A stretch of DNA of 64,000 bases, from the NCBI RefSeq assembly GCF_016725325.1, contig NZ_CP068083.1:4774001-4838000 (forward strand), given 5' to 3'. A program made the translations under genes and the position numbers. Position 1 is the first letter of the stretch. Every line of letters begins with the position of its first letter. Shown piece by piece: positions 51,970 to 61,167 of this stretch. The stretch is from Sphingobacterium spiritivorum. Lineage in GTDB: Bacteria > Bacteroidota > Bacteroidia > Sphingobacteriales > Sphingobacteriaceae. A model generated the notes under the pieces. That model was not told the origin of the DNA and searched no databases. It saw only the letters and a list, made by a program, of their open reading frames with translations.

Positions 51970-54900
51970 ATGTCAACCAAATCCTTCACCATACTATTGA
52001 TCTGTCTGATCAATAGCTTTCAGGGGTATGCACAAAAACAGCGTATATCATTAAAGATTACAAGCCCCACTCCGCTCAACAGTGTCTTACTTCAGATCCA
52101 GCAGACATCTGGTATCAATATAATTTATCTGCCTACAGATCTGCGTCAGCATCCTGCTGTCACGCAAAGTGCTAACAACGTTATACTGGAGCAGTACCTT
52201 ACACAGATTATAGATCCCCATATATTATCATTCAACTGGTCAAAAGGAGTACTGCTGCTCACACCGGCACCAAAACATCTGCCTGTTAAAACCCCGAAGA
52301 AAAGAATTGTATCCGGCAGTATACTTGACGAAACAGATCAACCACTTCCCTATGCTACCCTACAGATACCTGCACTGCAGATTCGGACAAATACAGACGA
52401 AAAGGGACGGTTTACACTGTCGCTTCCTCCTCAGGAAAAGCTCACGATACGGGCTTCCTACATTGGTAAGCAAAGCGTAGAAAGAGAACTTCCCACTCAA
52501 CGCTCTACAGATACCATTTTGATACGGATGGTAAATTCAGATCTCAAACTCGCTGTAGTTGATGTAGATGCAGTACGTGACCTGAAGAGATCATCCAATT
52601 CATCTATTATTTTTGATCGGGAAGCTATAGAGAATACACAGGCAATCAGTCTTGCGGATGTCCTGAATATGCTGCCGGGTAAATCCGTGACAGAAACAAA
52701 TATGGCAAAAACTAATATGCTGACCCTGCGATCTGTATCCGGAGACAGCTGGGATACGGATATTTTCAGCCGTAATAATGCTTTTTCGGTCAGCTACTAC
52801 ATGGATGGCGTACAACTCAGCAACAACGCCAATATGCAATCCTTAAATCCTGCAGCCAATGGTTTTCTCAATCCTTACATCGCAGGTGAATATGGTCTGG
52901 GGCTCAACAATCGTAATACAACCAGTGGTGACAATGCTTATGGCGGTATAGATATGCGAAGTATCGGCGTAGACAATATTGAAAGTATTGAAGTTATATC
53001 CGGGGTCGCTTCAGCCAAGTACGGTGACTATGCAGACGGAGCCGTCATAATCAATACACAGGCCGGTAAATCACCTTATTACTTCCGTACCTCCTTTAGA
53101 AAGGGAACTTCTCAATACAGTGTGGGTAAAGGAATCATACTGCCCGGAAAACTGGGAGCACTTAACTTCAACGGAAACTATCTGCTGGCTAATAATGATC
53201 CCCGGGACAATATAAAAGCGTATAAACGACTTACCGGATCGCTTACCCATACAATACAAATGGGAACAAGAAGACAGTTAAAAAACAATTTTTCACTTAA
53301 TATCAGTGGTAATCTGGACGGTGCAAAACTAGATCAGGATGATCGTGCGCAACGCAAATCAACATTTGAATACTTTAATGTGAGTTTTACAGACAGGCTC
53401 TCCTATCAGTTTAAAGAGAAAAGCTGGTTTGACCAGGTGAATCTAAGCATGGGTGTATCTGCAGGCCGGCAATACTCTTCTATGCAGTATCTGATCAATG
53501 ATGAGAGCTTTCCATATGTAGATATCAAATCACCGGGGATTTACGAGGCACAATGGGCCAATGGAAGTTACCTGGGTATCACCGCTGTCGAAGGAAAACC
53601 TATTACTGCTAATGCGAACCTGAGCCTGACAGCCTCAAAAACTTTCTGGGGAGCAACACATGCCCTCAGTATGGGAGGAAATGCATTTCTATCCGCCAAT
53701 AAAGGAAGAGGACAGATTATTGATCTCGAACGTCCTCTGTTTTCCAGCTCTAAAGAGCAAAGCTACAATTACAAAAATGTACCCACTATGCTCAATACCG
53801 GTATATATGTAGAAGATGCTTTCAGATATCGTATTTCCAATATGCCGCTTCACTTTCGGATCGGTATACGGGCCGACAATCAAAGTGATGCATGGAGCTT
53901 CTCTCCCCGCGTCAATACCCGATTAGAGCTTAACTCACATTCTACCCTTGGTTTTGCATGGGGTTATGCGACCAAAGCTCCTTCTCTGGCCCACCGCTAT
54001 CCGGGTCCCGTATATTTCAAAATACCACTCATCAATTACCCAAGTGATGATCCGGATCTGCGACTCTATCTGGTATATGCGGATATGGCCTATGCAGATA
54101 ATAGTCAATTGAAGCCTACACGTTCCAATACTCAGGAACTCTCGTATCACTACAGCAAAAACAAAGTCAACCTATCCGTAACGGCTTACCGTAAGATCAG
54201 CAAAGACGGTTATTCTACAAAAAGCATATTCAAAGATTGGATTATCCCGCAGTATCAGTATAAACTGGATGCCAATGGCCGTCCGGCCTACAGCCCTACG
54301 GGACTCAGCACTAAAAAAACTTCTTCCTACTCGCAGATGATCAATAGTCTTCAATCCGAAAACTATGGGATTGAGCTGATGGCAAATACACCCAAAATAC
54401 ATTGGCTGGCAACTTCTTTCACCGTAAGCAGTGCCTATACCAATTCGTATTATTATGATAGTTCGCCTTATCTTAACTATACTTCACTGGATAAGATAGA
54501 TTTTTCTGAAGAAGCTATTTTTGCTGTATTCCCTCCGGAAAACAGACGTAATGAACAGATAAGGGCTACACTATCTTCCCAGACGCATATTCCTTCACTG
54601 GCATTGATGATCAATCTGATCACTGATTTTCCGATCACCACACATTCGACACAATATGGCCGTTCCGGAGAACCAATAGGTTATTATGACAACAAATTTA
54701 ATTTTCATTCTATTGAAAACTATGATCCTGACAACCCGATATACGGACATCTTGCTATGCTATCTGCATCCAACAGACGGGAAAATGAGCGACATGCCAT
54801 CAAATACGGCAATATACACCTGCGGGTAACCAAGGATATCAATAAGCGTCTTCGTTTCTCCTTTAATGTATTCAATATGCTCAACTGGCGTCCGAGTTAT

Positions 54901-54978
54901 ATAGTACCCGGTACAGAAAACCGGGTCGTACTCAATGACCCGCCATCATTCGGAGGAGAAATCAGTTTCAAACTTTAA
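51970..54978 (+). CDS. TonB-dependent receptor with STN domain
   Basis: 1002 residues. Signal (LLICLINSFQGYAQ), STN domain (residues ~25-95: ISLKITSPTPLNSVLLQIQQTSGINIIYLP), carboxypeptidase-like domain (RIVSGSILDETDQPLPYATLQI), plug (VDVDAVRDLKRSSNSSIIFDRE ... VISGVASAKYGDYADGAVIINTQAG) and barrel ending FGGEISFKL. No SusD follows; instead a DUF4876 lipoprotein and a DUF6850 barrel gene do. The FecR upstream, the ECF sigma downstream and the FecCD permeases further on suggest uptake of an iron chelate, with signalling as in the Fec system. Confidence 0.92.
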   Translation: MSTKSFTILLICLINSFQGYAQKQRISLKITSPTPLNSVLLQIQQTSGINIIYLPTDLRQHPAVTQSANNVILEQYLTQIIDPHILSFNWSKGVLLLTPAPKHLPVKTPKKRIVSGSILDETDQPLPYATLQIPALQIRTNTDEKGRFTLSLPPQEKLTIRASYIGKQSVERELPTQRSTDTILIRMVNSDLKLAVVDVDAVRDLKRSSNSSIIFDREAIENTQAISLADVLNMLPGKSVTETNMAKTNMLTLRSVSGDSWDTDIFSRNNAFSVSYYMDGVQLSNNANMQSLNPAANGFLNPYIAGEYGLGLNNRNTTSGDNAYGGIDMRSIGVDNIESIEVISGVASAKYGDYADGAVIINTQAGKSPYYFRTSFRKGTSQYSVGKGIILPGKLGALNFNGNYLLANNDPRDNIKAYKRLTGSLTHTIQMGTRRQLKNNFSLNISGNLDGAKLDQDDRAQRKSTFEYFNVSFTDRLSYQFKEKSWFDQVNLSMGVSAGRQYSSMQYLINDESFPYVDIKSPGIYEAQWANGSYLGITAVEGKPITANANLSLTASKTFWGATHALSMGGNAFLSANKGRGQIIDLERPLFSSSKEQSYNYKNVPTMLNTGIYVEDAFRYRISNMPLHFRIGIRADNQSDAWSFSPRVNTRLELNSHSTLGFAWGYATKAPSLAHRYPGPVYFKIPLINYPSDDPDLRLYLVYADMAYADNSQLKPTRSNTQELSYHYSKNKVNLSVTAYRKISKDGYSTKSIFKDWIIPQYQYKLDANGRPAYSPTGLSTKKTSSYSQMINSLQSENYGIELMANTPKIHWLATSFTVSSAYTNSYYYDSSPYLNYTSLDKIDFSEEAIFAVFPPENRRNEQIRATLSSQTHIPSLALMINLITDFPITTHSTQYGRSGEPIGYYDNKFNFHSIENYDPDNPIYGHLAMLSASNRRENERHAIKYGNIHLRVTKDINKRLRFSFNVFNMLNWRPSYIVPGTENRVVLNDPPSFGGEISFKL

Positions 54979-54989
54979 TCGCTCTCATC

Positions 54990-56348
54990 ATGAAAAAATC
55001 TATACCACATATTTACATCTACAGTCTTATCCTGACCGGAATATGCCTAACATTCACAGGCTGTCAGAAAGATATCAGTCCTGATCTCAAAGCCACAACT
55101 CTGGCCGTACGAGTGGAATATGAATCCGCATACCAACGTCCGCAACTCTCTACCGAAGGCTATACCGTCTACCTCAAAAATCTGACGACAGGAACAGAAG
55201 ATTCTGCAAAAGTTGATGCTGATGGTGTTGCTTTTATTCCGGAGCTAAGCAGTGGAAAGTACGATATACAGGTCGTCAAAAACTTTTCTATAGCAGAATA
55301 CGAACAGGTTTTCGGCGAAAAAAGCAAACGGGAAGTCACATTTAATGCCGCAGAGAATGGCTACAAAATATTGCCTACCCGCAACCAGAATCAGATTAGT
55401 CTTACCCTGCACAAGTCAGTACCAGGAGACTGGGTCATCAAACAATTGTATTATGCCGGATCGGACCTCTATAAAGCAGCCTCTCTGCGTGACAACTTTT
55501 TCGAAATTTACAATAATTCTGATGAAGTGCTCTATGCAGACAGCCTCTGCATGATGTTTGTCTACGGAAGGCTTTCCACCACCTATCGTATGCCTGAAAA
55601 ATTACTGGAAAACGGACAGTTTGACTGGAGACAGGCATTAGGAACAGAAATCGCACCTGCCAATGCCAATACAGATTATCTCTACGCACAGGCCATCTAT
55701 ATGTTTCCAGGCAACGGAACGACTTATCCCGTTCAGCCGGGTCAGGGACTTGTGGTTGCCCGAAGCGCCATCAATCATAAAGCTCCTTTTACAAATAAAA
55801 ATGGAAAGGTCTATGAAGTGAGCCGGCCCGACCTCACTGTAGACTTAAGTAAGGCTGATTTTGAAGTTATCACCACACCTTACCTGGAGGAAGGTGTCTC
55901 CGAATCCCTGATCGATATTCCGACACCAGGCAAAACAAGCCTCATTGTCATACAGCGATTCGGTGCAACGATGATGATGGACAATATCGGCCGCATAGGC
56001 TATGCTCTTTTTAAGACATCTGAAGATATCAAAAAGTGGCCCAAATATGCAGAAGTTAAAGAAACTACCATTGAAGGAAAAACATTATATACCCGTGTCC
56101 CTAAAAAATACATTATTGATGCTGTGGAAACACAGCCCAATACTGCAGACCGGCGTATTCCGAAAAAACTAAGTCCTGAACTCGATGCAGGATTCGGTTT
56201 TGTTCCGTTAGGTTCGTACAGCTCACAGGCACTTATGCGGAAAGTTGCCCGGATTGTAGACGGCAGACGTATACTCCAGGACACCAACAATTCTTCTAAT
56301 GATTTTGAATGGATTATGCCTGCTATTCCGGGAGGATTCAAAGATTAA
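54990..56348 (+). CDS. DUF4876 lipoprotein
   Basis: 452 residues. Lipobox: ILTGICLTFTGCQKDIS. An N-terminal carboxypeptidase-regulatory/transthyretin-like strand set (residues ~35-130: TTLAVRVEYESAYQ ... YTVYLKNLTTG ... GKYDIQVVKNFS) precedes the DUF4876 body, with DWVIKQLYYAGSD, NFFEIYNNSDEVLYADSLCM (a lamin-tail-like opening) and PGQGLVVARSAINH. Eleven bases follow the receptor gene. It is probably a surface lipoprotein that works with the receptor, in the position SusD would occupy. Its ligand is unknown. Confidence 0.85.
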   Translation: MKKSIPHIYIYSLILTGICLTFTGCQKDISPDLKATTLAVRVEYESAYQRPQLSTEGYTVYLKNLTTGTEDSAKVDADGVAFIPELSSGKYDIQVVKNFSIAEYEQVFGEKSKREVTFNAAENGYKILPTRNQNQISLTLHKSVPGDWVIKQLYYAGSDLYKAASLRDNFFEIYNNSDEVLYADSLCMMFVYGRLSTTYRMPEKLLENGQFDWRQALGTEIAPANANTDYLYAQAIYMFPGNGTTYPVQPGQGLVVARSAINHKAPFTNKNGKVYEVSRPDLTVDLSKADFEVITTPYLEEGVSESLIDIPTPGKTSLIVIQRFGATMMMDNIGRIGYALFKTSEDIKKWPKYAEVKETTIEGKTLYTRVPKKYIIDAVETQPNTADRRIPKKLSPELDAGFGFVPLGSYSSQALMRKVARIVDGRRILQDTNNSSNDFEWIMPAIPGGFKD

Positions 56349-56368
56349 TACATATAAGCTTTTTACCA

Positions 56369-57928
56369 ATGAAACGATCCCGAATCTTATTTTTCTATTG
56401 CCTCCAAGTATTTACAGCCTTTGCAGTATACTTCGCTAATCCGCTATGCGTGAACGCTCAGCAACCCGCTGAACAAAAATATGCACAGACAGACTCTTCC
56501 CGTTACCTGCTGAGTAACCCGATGCAAGCAGAGCGGTATGAACATGCGCAGGAAGGTTATGCGGTACAGTTAGAATCGCTTATGCCCAACAAACTAAGTA
56601 TTACACAACTGCAGTTTACAGGAGTTAAAGGCAAGTTCAAACCCTATCAGGATGCTGAAAAACAGACTTTAGGCAGCTTCAGAGCAGAAGGTGGTAAAAA
56701 ACTTAAAAACATCTGGTTCTGGGGGAAATTTATATATGAAAAACAACAGCTGGACAGCATACGATGGGGACACAGAAAGGATGACGAGCAGTCCTCTCCT
56801 TACTTTTATGCCGCTCAGCGTGCCGTTCACTACACCCGCACAAATTATACAATCAATACACAGACGGGTATCAAAGTATGGTCACCGGTCTATTTCGCCC
56901 TTGCAACGGACTATGCTATGGGCGATCATTACAGTACGAACGATCCGAGAGCGGTGCTCAAACATTTCAAACTAAAACTGCAACCAAGTTTGAATCTAAA
57001 ATGGAGTAAACTAAGCTTCGGAGTAAGAGGAACCTGGGGATATGGCCAACAGGAGTCGCAGGTTGATTACCGCAATAAAGAATATTATGAGTCAACTCAA
57101 TTCCCGGAGTACCTCAACTGGTTGTCTAACGGATATGGCACCATACGTCCTGCATTAGCCTTCTCAGACCGGGTATATACCAACAATCAGGATTATCGCG
57201 GTATAGGAATGGAAGGACGATATCAGTCTAAAGACCTTCTCCTGTTAGGAGATATTGGCTACGAAACGATCCATGAAGAATATGACAGGGGAAATTCTTC
57301 CGGAAGATATGACGGATATGACATGTACGGTGATTACGATCTGAAGCAGCTCAAAGGACAATTCAGTATAAGTCATCATGGACAGGGTGTCCTCATCCGT
57401 GCCTCGCAGACCAAAGGCAGGGATCTGAATGTAGAATTTTCAGGTAATAACTATGTCTACCTGCAGCAGCTGATTGGATTAAAGGTGTTTAAAGATATCC
57501 GGTTATGGGACAGAAATACATCATTATGGGGTTCTGTAGAGAATAGCTATACCAATCAGGCAGACGGAAATATGATGGTAAGCCGCAAACGGGGGCGTCA
57601 GATCACGACTGTAGCAGTCAGACATACGCTTTCAGAACAACTCAATGTAGAGATGCGAGTAGGTTATTCTACTCCACACAGCACGGAGTTCACCTATAAT
57701 TCCAAAAGTACCAACCCTTTTATTGAAGAAGTCATCAAATCGGATGTAAACTATGACAAGGCTCAATACCTGCAATCCGATATTGCTGTACAATATTTTT
57801 TCAGACTGGCAGAGATGAAATGGTGTGTCCAGCCCCAGTTCGGCTATATCCAGCGAACCAATACAGTACCTGATCTGACAGGCAAAAGCAGAAGCAGAGC
57901 ATCCGCTTCCTTATTTCTTTATTTCTAA
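56369..57928 (+). CDS. DUF6850 outer-membrane beta-barrel protein
   Basis: 519 residues from MKRSRILFFYCLQVFTAFAVYFANPLCVNAQQ, a signal peptide; the open frame extends back into the DUF4876 gene without support. Alternating aromatic strands run to the terminal SASLFLYF, an outer-membrane signature ending in Phe. Members of DUF6850 are usually found beside a DUF4876 lipoprotein and a TonB receptor, as here. It might form a second pore or an accessory barrel of the uptake complex. Confidence 0.82.
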   Translation: MKRSRILFFYCLQVFTAFAVYFANPLCVNAQQPAEQKYAQTDSSRYLLSNPMQAERYEHAQEGYAVQLESLMPNKLSITQLQFTGVKGKFKPYQDAEKQTLGSFRAEGGKKLKNIWFWGKFIYEKQQLDSIRWGHRKDDEQSSPYFYAAQRAVHYTRTNYTINTQTGIKVWSPVYFALATDYAMGDHYSTNDPRAVLKHFKLKLQPSLNLKWSKLSFGVRGTWGYGQQESQVDYRNKEYYESTQFPEYLNWLSNGYGTIRPALAFSDRVYTNNQDYRGIGMEGRYQSKDLLLLGDIGYETIHEEYDRGNSSGRYDGYDMYGDYDLKQLKGQFSISHHGQGVLIRASQTKGRDLNVEFSGNNYVYLQQLIGLKVFKDIRLWDRNTSLWGSVENSYTNQADGNMMVSRKRGRQITTVAVRHTLSEQLNVEMRVGYSTPHSTEFTYNSKSTNPFIEEVIKSDVNYDKAQYLQSDIAVQYFFRLAEMKWCVQPQFGYIQRTNTVPDLTGKSRSRASASLFLYF

Positions 57929-57940
57929 TATAGCAAAACA

Positions 57941-59080
57941 TTGATACGCAATACATTGATCCTAATTCTGGTCTTATTTTCAGCAGTTATTCTTCAGTCC
58001 TTCTGGACACAGGAGCCTGATAAAGAACCGGATTTTGTACTTCTCAGGGCACAGTACGAAAAACCTGTGGATCAATGGCCGGCTCCGCATGTAGATAAAG
58101 ATATTGTATATCAGGAATGGGCTCCATTACCCGCTCCTCCGATATGGAATCAAAAAGATGCTGCCACACAGGCTAAAATAGCCCTTGGCAAGAGGCTTTT
58201 CTTTGAACCAAGACTGAGTGCATCCATGCAGATATCATGCTCGTCCTGCCATGATCCGGATATGCACTGGACAGACGGACGTAAGAAAGCCATAGGGAGC
58301 AATCACCGGATCGGAAGAAGACATACCCCTTCTCTACAGAATATCTGGTCTCAGCAGCTCTTCTTCTGGGATGGACGTCAAGATAAGCTCCGGCAGGTTG
58401 CCAAATCTCCAATAGAAGATCCGAATGAAATGAATACGCCTATAGATACTGCTCTGCGTCATATTCATGCAATCAAAGGTTACAAAACATGGATACAGGC
58501 TGCTTTTGGAACAGACAAGATGAATGCAGATCAGCTGGGTGAAGCACTCTCCTACTTCCAGCAGACAATTTCATCCAATATTACCCGATTTGATAATTTT
58601 CTAAAAGGAAGAGGAAGAGCTTTATCCGATCAACAGATATGGGGTATGCACCTGTTCCGTACCAAAGCAAGATGTTTCAACTGTCACAATGGTCCTTTCT
58701 TTACGGATGGCAAATTTCATAATCTGGGTTTTAGCAACTACGGAACCAAAAATCAGGATCTGGGCAGATATGAAATCACCCTTAATAAAGCTGACATAGG
58801 AGCCTTCAAAACTCCCGGACTGAGAGATGCTGTACGCACCTTTCCCTGGTTCCATGACGGACGCTTTAATGATATAAGTATGTTGCTTAACCAGTATAAT
58901 GCAGGTATGCCTCAGCCTAAAGCAAAATCCGGACAGGAAACAGACAGTCTGTATCCGCAACAATCTTCCCATTTGCAACCGCTGGGGATCACATTGAAAG
59001 AGCGGGAAGCTATTATTCGCTTTCTGGAAGCCCTTGCTGCTCAGCCTATAGAGATAGAAAGACCACAATTACCTGAATAA
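57941..59080 (+). CDS. Di-haem cytochrome-c peroxidase (CcpA/MauG family)
   Basis: 379 residues starting at a TTG 12 bases after the previous gene; the signal peptide (LILILVLFSAVILQSFW) supports this start. Two haem-binding CxxCH motifs are present: CSSCHDPDMHW near residue 103 and CFNCHNGPFFTDGKFHNLGF near residue 246, with the MauG/CcP intervening block FWDGRQDKLRQVAKSPIEDPNEM and a late PWFHDGRF. It reduces peroxide or oxidises a substrate in the periplasm. Inside this operon it may handle redox chemistry of the imported iron complex (inference). Confidence 0.93.
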   Translation: MIRNTLILILVLFSAVILQSFWTQEPDKEPDFVLLRAQYEKPVDQWPAPHVDKDIVYQEWAPLPAPPIWNQKDAATQAKIALGKRLFFEPRLSASMQISCSSCHDPDMHWTDGRKKAIGSNHRIGRRHTPSLQNIWSQQLFFWDGRQDKLRQVAKSPIEDPNEMNTPIDTALRHIHAIKGYKTWIQAAFGTDKMNADQLGEALSYFQQTISSNITRFDNFLKGRGRALSDQQIWGMHLFRTKARCFNCHNGPFFTDGKFHNLGFSNYGTKNQDLGRYEITLNKADIGAFKTPGLRDAVRTFPWFHDGRFNDISMLLNQYNAGMPQPKAKSGQETDSLYPQQSSHLQPLGITLKEREAIIRFLEALAAQPIEIERPQLPE

Positions 59081-59120
59081 ATATTTGCAGATTCTAAAAT
59101 TAAACCGTAAAATTGCAATT

Positions 59121-59139
59121 ATTTATAATTAATCTAAAT
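59121..59139. promoter_or_regulatory. Candidate Fur box upstream of the ECF sigma gene
   Basis: ATTTATAATTAATCTAAAT, a 19-base imperfect palindrome, 12 bases before the sigma start. The reverse complement of the site at 59876 differs from it at one position only. Fur boxes are 19-base inverted repeats of similar AT-rich form. Confidence 0.5.
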
Positions 59140-59151
59140 AAAAATAGAGTA

Positions 59152-59661
59152 ATGGCACTGCGCAAGAGATCAGACATAAATTTGATTGAAGCATATTTCG
59201 AGCAATACTATGAAATGTTATGCAAAGTAGCGTTCCAATATGTAAAAGATCATCAGGAAGCTGAGGATATTGTTCAGGACTTTTTCTATCTGCTGTGGCA
59301 GAAGAACAGGGCAGAGAAAATCGAGGGGCAGTTTGAGCATTATGCGGTAAGATCGATCCGCAACAATTGTCTCAATGTACTGAAGAAGAAACACATTCCT
59401 ATACAGGATATTTCTTCGGATTTTCACCATATAAGCGAAGATCATGATGATATGGAACTTCGTATAGCCTATGAGCAGCGTCTGGAGGATGTAGCTGCGA
59501 GTATACAATTGCTACCGGACAGACAAAGGGAGGCAATTGATATGAATATTTGGGGCGATCTCAAGTATCAGGAGATTTCGGATAGATTGCAGGTTTCGAT
59601 CAATACGGTCAAAACCCATATTAAGCTTGCTTATAAAAATCTCCGCAGGCTCAATTCCTGA
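59152..59661 (+). CDS. ECF RNA polymerase sigma factor (FecI-like), distal in the operon
   Basis: 169 residues from the ATG at MALRKRSDINLIEAYF; a TTG 13 codons upstream is possible. Region 2: YYEMLCKVAFQYVKDHQEAEDIVQDFFYLLWQ; region 4: LPDRQREAIDMNIWGDLKYQEISDRLQVSINTVKTHIKLAYKNLRRL. It lies 71 bases after the peroxidase gene and has its own palindromic site just upstream. It is the likely partner of the FecR encoded 8 kb upstream and should drive the receptor operon. Confidence 0.93.
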   Translation: MALRKRSDINLIEAYFEQYYEMLCKVAFQYVKDHQEAEDIVQDFFYLLWQKNRAEKIEGQFEHYAVRSIRNNCLNVLKKKHIPIQDISSDFHHISEDHDDMELRIAYEQRLEDVAASIQLLPDRQREAIDMNIWGDLKYQEISDRLQVSINTVKTHIKLAYKNLRRLNS

Positions 59662-59762
59662 GAACTGCAGCAGTAGAAAGCAATATCCGGGTTCGGACAA
59701 GAAAAATTAAGGTTGGCAGCATACCGGCTCTCAAGATAATAGTTTGTTTTTATGTTTATTAG

Positions 59763-59795
59763 GGGGCGATATCACATGTGATATTTCCCCTTTCT
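59763..59795 (+). terminator. Intrinsic terminator after the sigma gene
   Basis: GGGG/CCCC arms enclose the perfect 16-base palindrome ATATCACATGTGATAT, with CTTTCTTAT after it. The palindrome could also be a protein site, but its setting fits a terminator. Confidence 0.55.
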
Positions 59796-59875
59796 TATAT
59801 CGTAGAGACATTTTGAATGTCATTTATCACAGCTATGTCTTTATTTATAATTATTATTAATAAAGATCTTAATTT

Positions 59876-59894
59876 ATTTAGAATAATTATAAAT
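59876..59894. promoter_or_regulatory. Candidate Fur box upstream of the esterase gene
   Basis: ATTTAGAATAATTATAAAT, 19 bases, inverted-repeat form, 46 bases before the esterase start. Same motif as at 59121 in reverse orientation. Confidence 0.5.
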
Positions 59895-59939
59895 TAGCAA
59901 AATTATAACATCTGCATTTTACAAATATTTAGTCATAAC

Positions 59940-61133
59940 ATGGTTTTTAAGCGTATTCTTCCTTTATTTTTTAGCTATCTGATTTTTGTCCTTCCTGCCT
60001 GTAGTCAGTCCAAATATCAGGTTACCATTGAAGTGAAGAGTACACCTGCAACGCATCGTCACAGCCCTTTATATATTACCGGAAACTTTAACGGCTGGAA
60101 TCCTAAACTTCATCTTCTTGATACCTTGCCTTCAGGAACAACTTCTTTGCATAACCGCATTCTATTGCCTGAGGTTAAAGCCGGACTTCTGGAATTTAAA
60201 TTTACCAGAGGAGACTGGCAGACATTAGAATCTACAGCAATAGGTACGCTGACTGCTCCGCGAAACGTAATGATCCAGAAGGATACTGTTATTCAGGTCG
60301 ATATCGTGGGTTGGAGGGACGATTTCCCGGCCTCTACAGCTAGTCCACAGATTCGTCTGCTGGACAGTGCATTCCATATTCCCCAACTTGCTGTAACACG
60401 TCCGGTATGGATTTATCTGCCGAAAGATTACGATACATCCGATAAAAAATATCCTGTGCTCTATATGCATGATGGTCAGGATTTATTTGATGAGGCCACT
60501 TCTCAGGGACGTATAGGTCCGCTGGAATGGGGTGTCGATGAGGCCATAGACCATCACCGTCAAAGTGCCATAGTCGTAGCGGTAGCTCATGCTGAAAGCA
60601 AAGAAGACCGTCAGAATGAATATTTTGTATCGCCTAACAGCAGATTTCCAAAACCTCAGGGAGCGGAGTATCTCAAATTTATTGTCCATACCCTTAAACC
60701 TTATATGGACAGTCATTACCGCACGATGCCTGACAAAAAGCACACCGCTATGGCCGGAAGTTCTGTTGGAGGATTACTGACACTATATGCCGGGCTCTCG
60801 TATCCGGATGTATTCGGATCGCTGGGGATATTTTCACCTTCCATATGGTTAGACGAAGGGCAGGTACAAAAAACGATCACACGCATCGGTCATCAGACAG
60901 CTATCAGTGACCAGCACTATTATTTTTATGGTGGAGGGAATGAAAACAGGATCAAACCTGATGGCAGCACTGTCACTATGAATACAGATGTACTGCAAAT
61001 TACAGATATGCTTCGTGAAAAAAATCATCCGCAGCTGGAAATCAGCATCAATCCGGAAGGGAGACATGGAGCATGGTACTGGCACAAAGCATTTCCGGCT
61101 TTTTATGACTGGTGGCAGGCAAAATTAAACTAA
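59940..61133 (+). CDS. Exported esterase of the Fes/IroE type with N-terminal CBM-like domain
   Basis: 397 residues. The signal ends LPACSQ, with a possible lipobox Cys at about residue 21. An N-terminal AMPK/CBM48-like domain (PLYITGNFNGWNPKL, residues ~40-125) precedes an alpha/beta-hydrolase (esterase D/Fes group): VLYMHDGQDLF, nucleophile Ser in AMAGSSVGGLLTLYAGL, LGIFSPSIWL and His in INPEGRHGAWYWHKAFP. Fes, IroE and BesA hydrolyse trilactone siderophores; being exported, this one may open the siderophore before the permease step. The location before YncE-like and FecCD genes supports that, but feruloyl- or acetyl-esterase activity is also possible. Confidence 0.82.
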   Translation: MVFKRILPLFFSYLIFVLPACSQSKYQVTIEVKSTPATHRHSPLYITGNFNGWNPKLHLLDTLPSGTTSLHNRILLPEVKAGLLEFKFTRGDWQTLESTAIGTLTAPRNVMIQKDTVIQVDIVGWRDDFPASTASPQIRLLDSAFHIPQLAVTRPVWIYLPKDYDTSDKKYPVLYMHDGQDLFDEATSQGRIGPLEWGVDEAIDHHRQSAIVVAVAHAESKEDRQNEYFVSPNSRFPKPQGAEYLKFIVHTLKPYMDSHYRTMPDKKHTAMAGSSVGGLLTLYAGLSYPDVFGSLGIFSPSIWLDEGQVQKTITRIGHQTAISDQHYYFYGGGNENRIKPDGSTVTMNTDVLQITDMLREKNHPQLEISINPEGRHGAWYWHKAFPAFYDWWQAKLN

Positions 61134-61167
61134 TATCATTTTTTCACATATCAAAACTGATTTATTT

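Noticed and set aside
59769..59784. The palindrome ATATCACATGTGATAT as a CRP/FNR-type site.
   Set aside because: The half-sites are in the opposite order to the CRP consensus (TGTGA-n6-TCACA), and the GGGG/CCCC arms with following T residues fit a terminator better.
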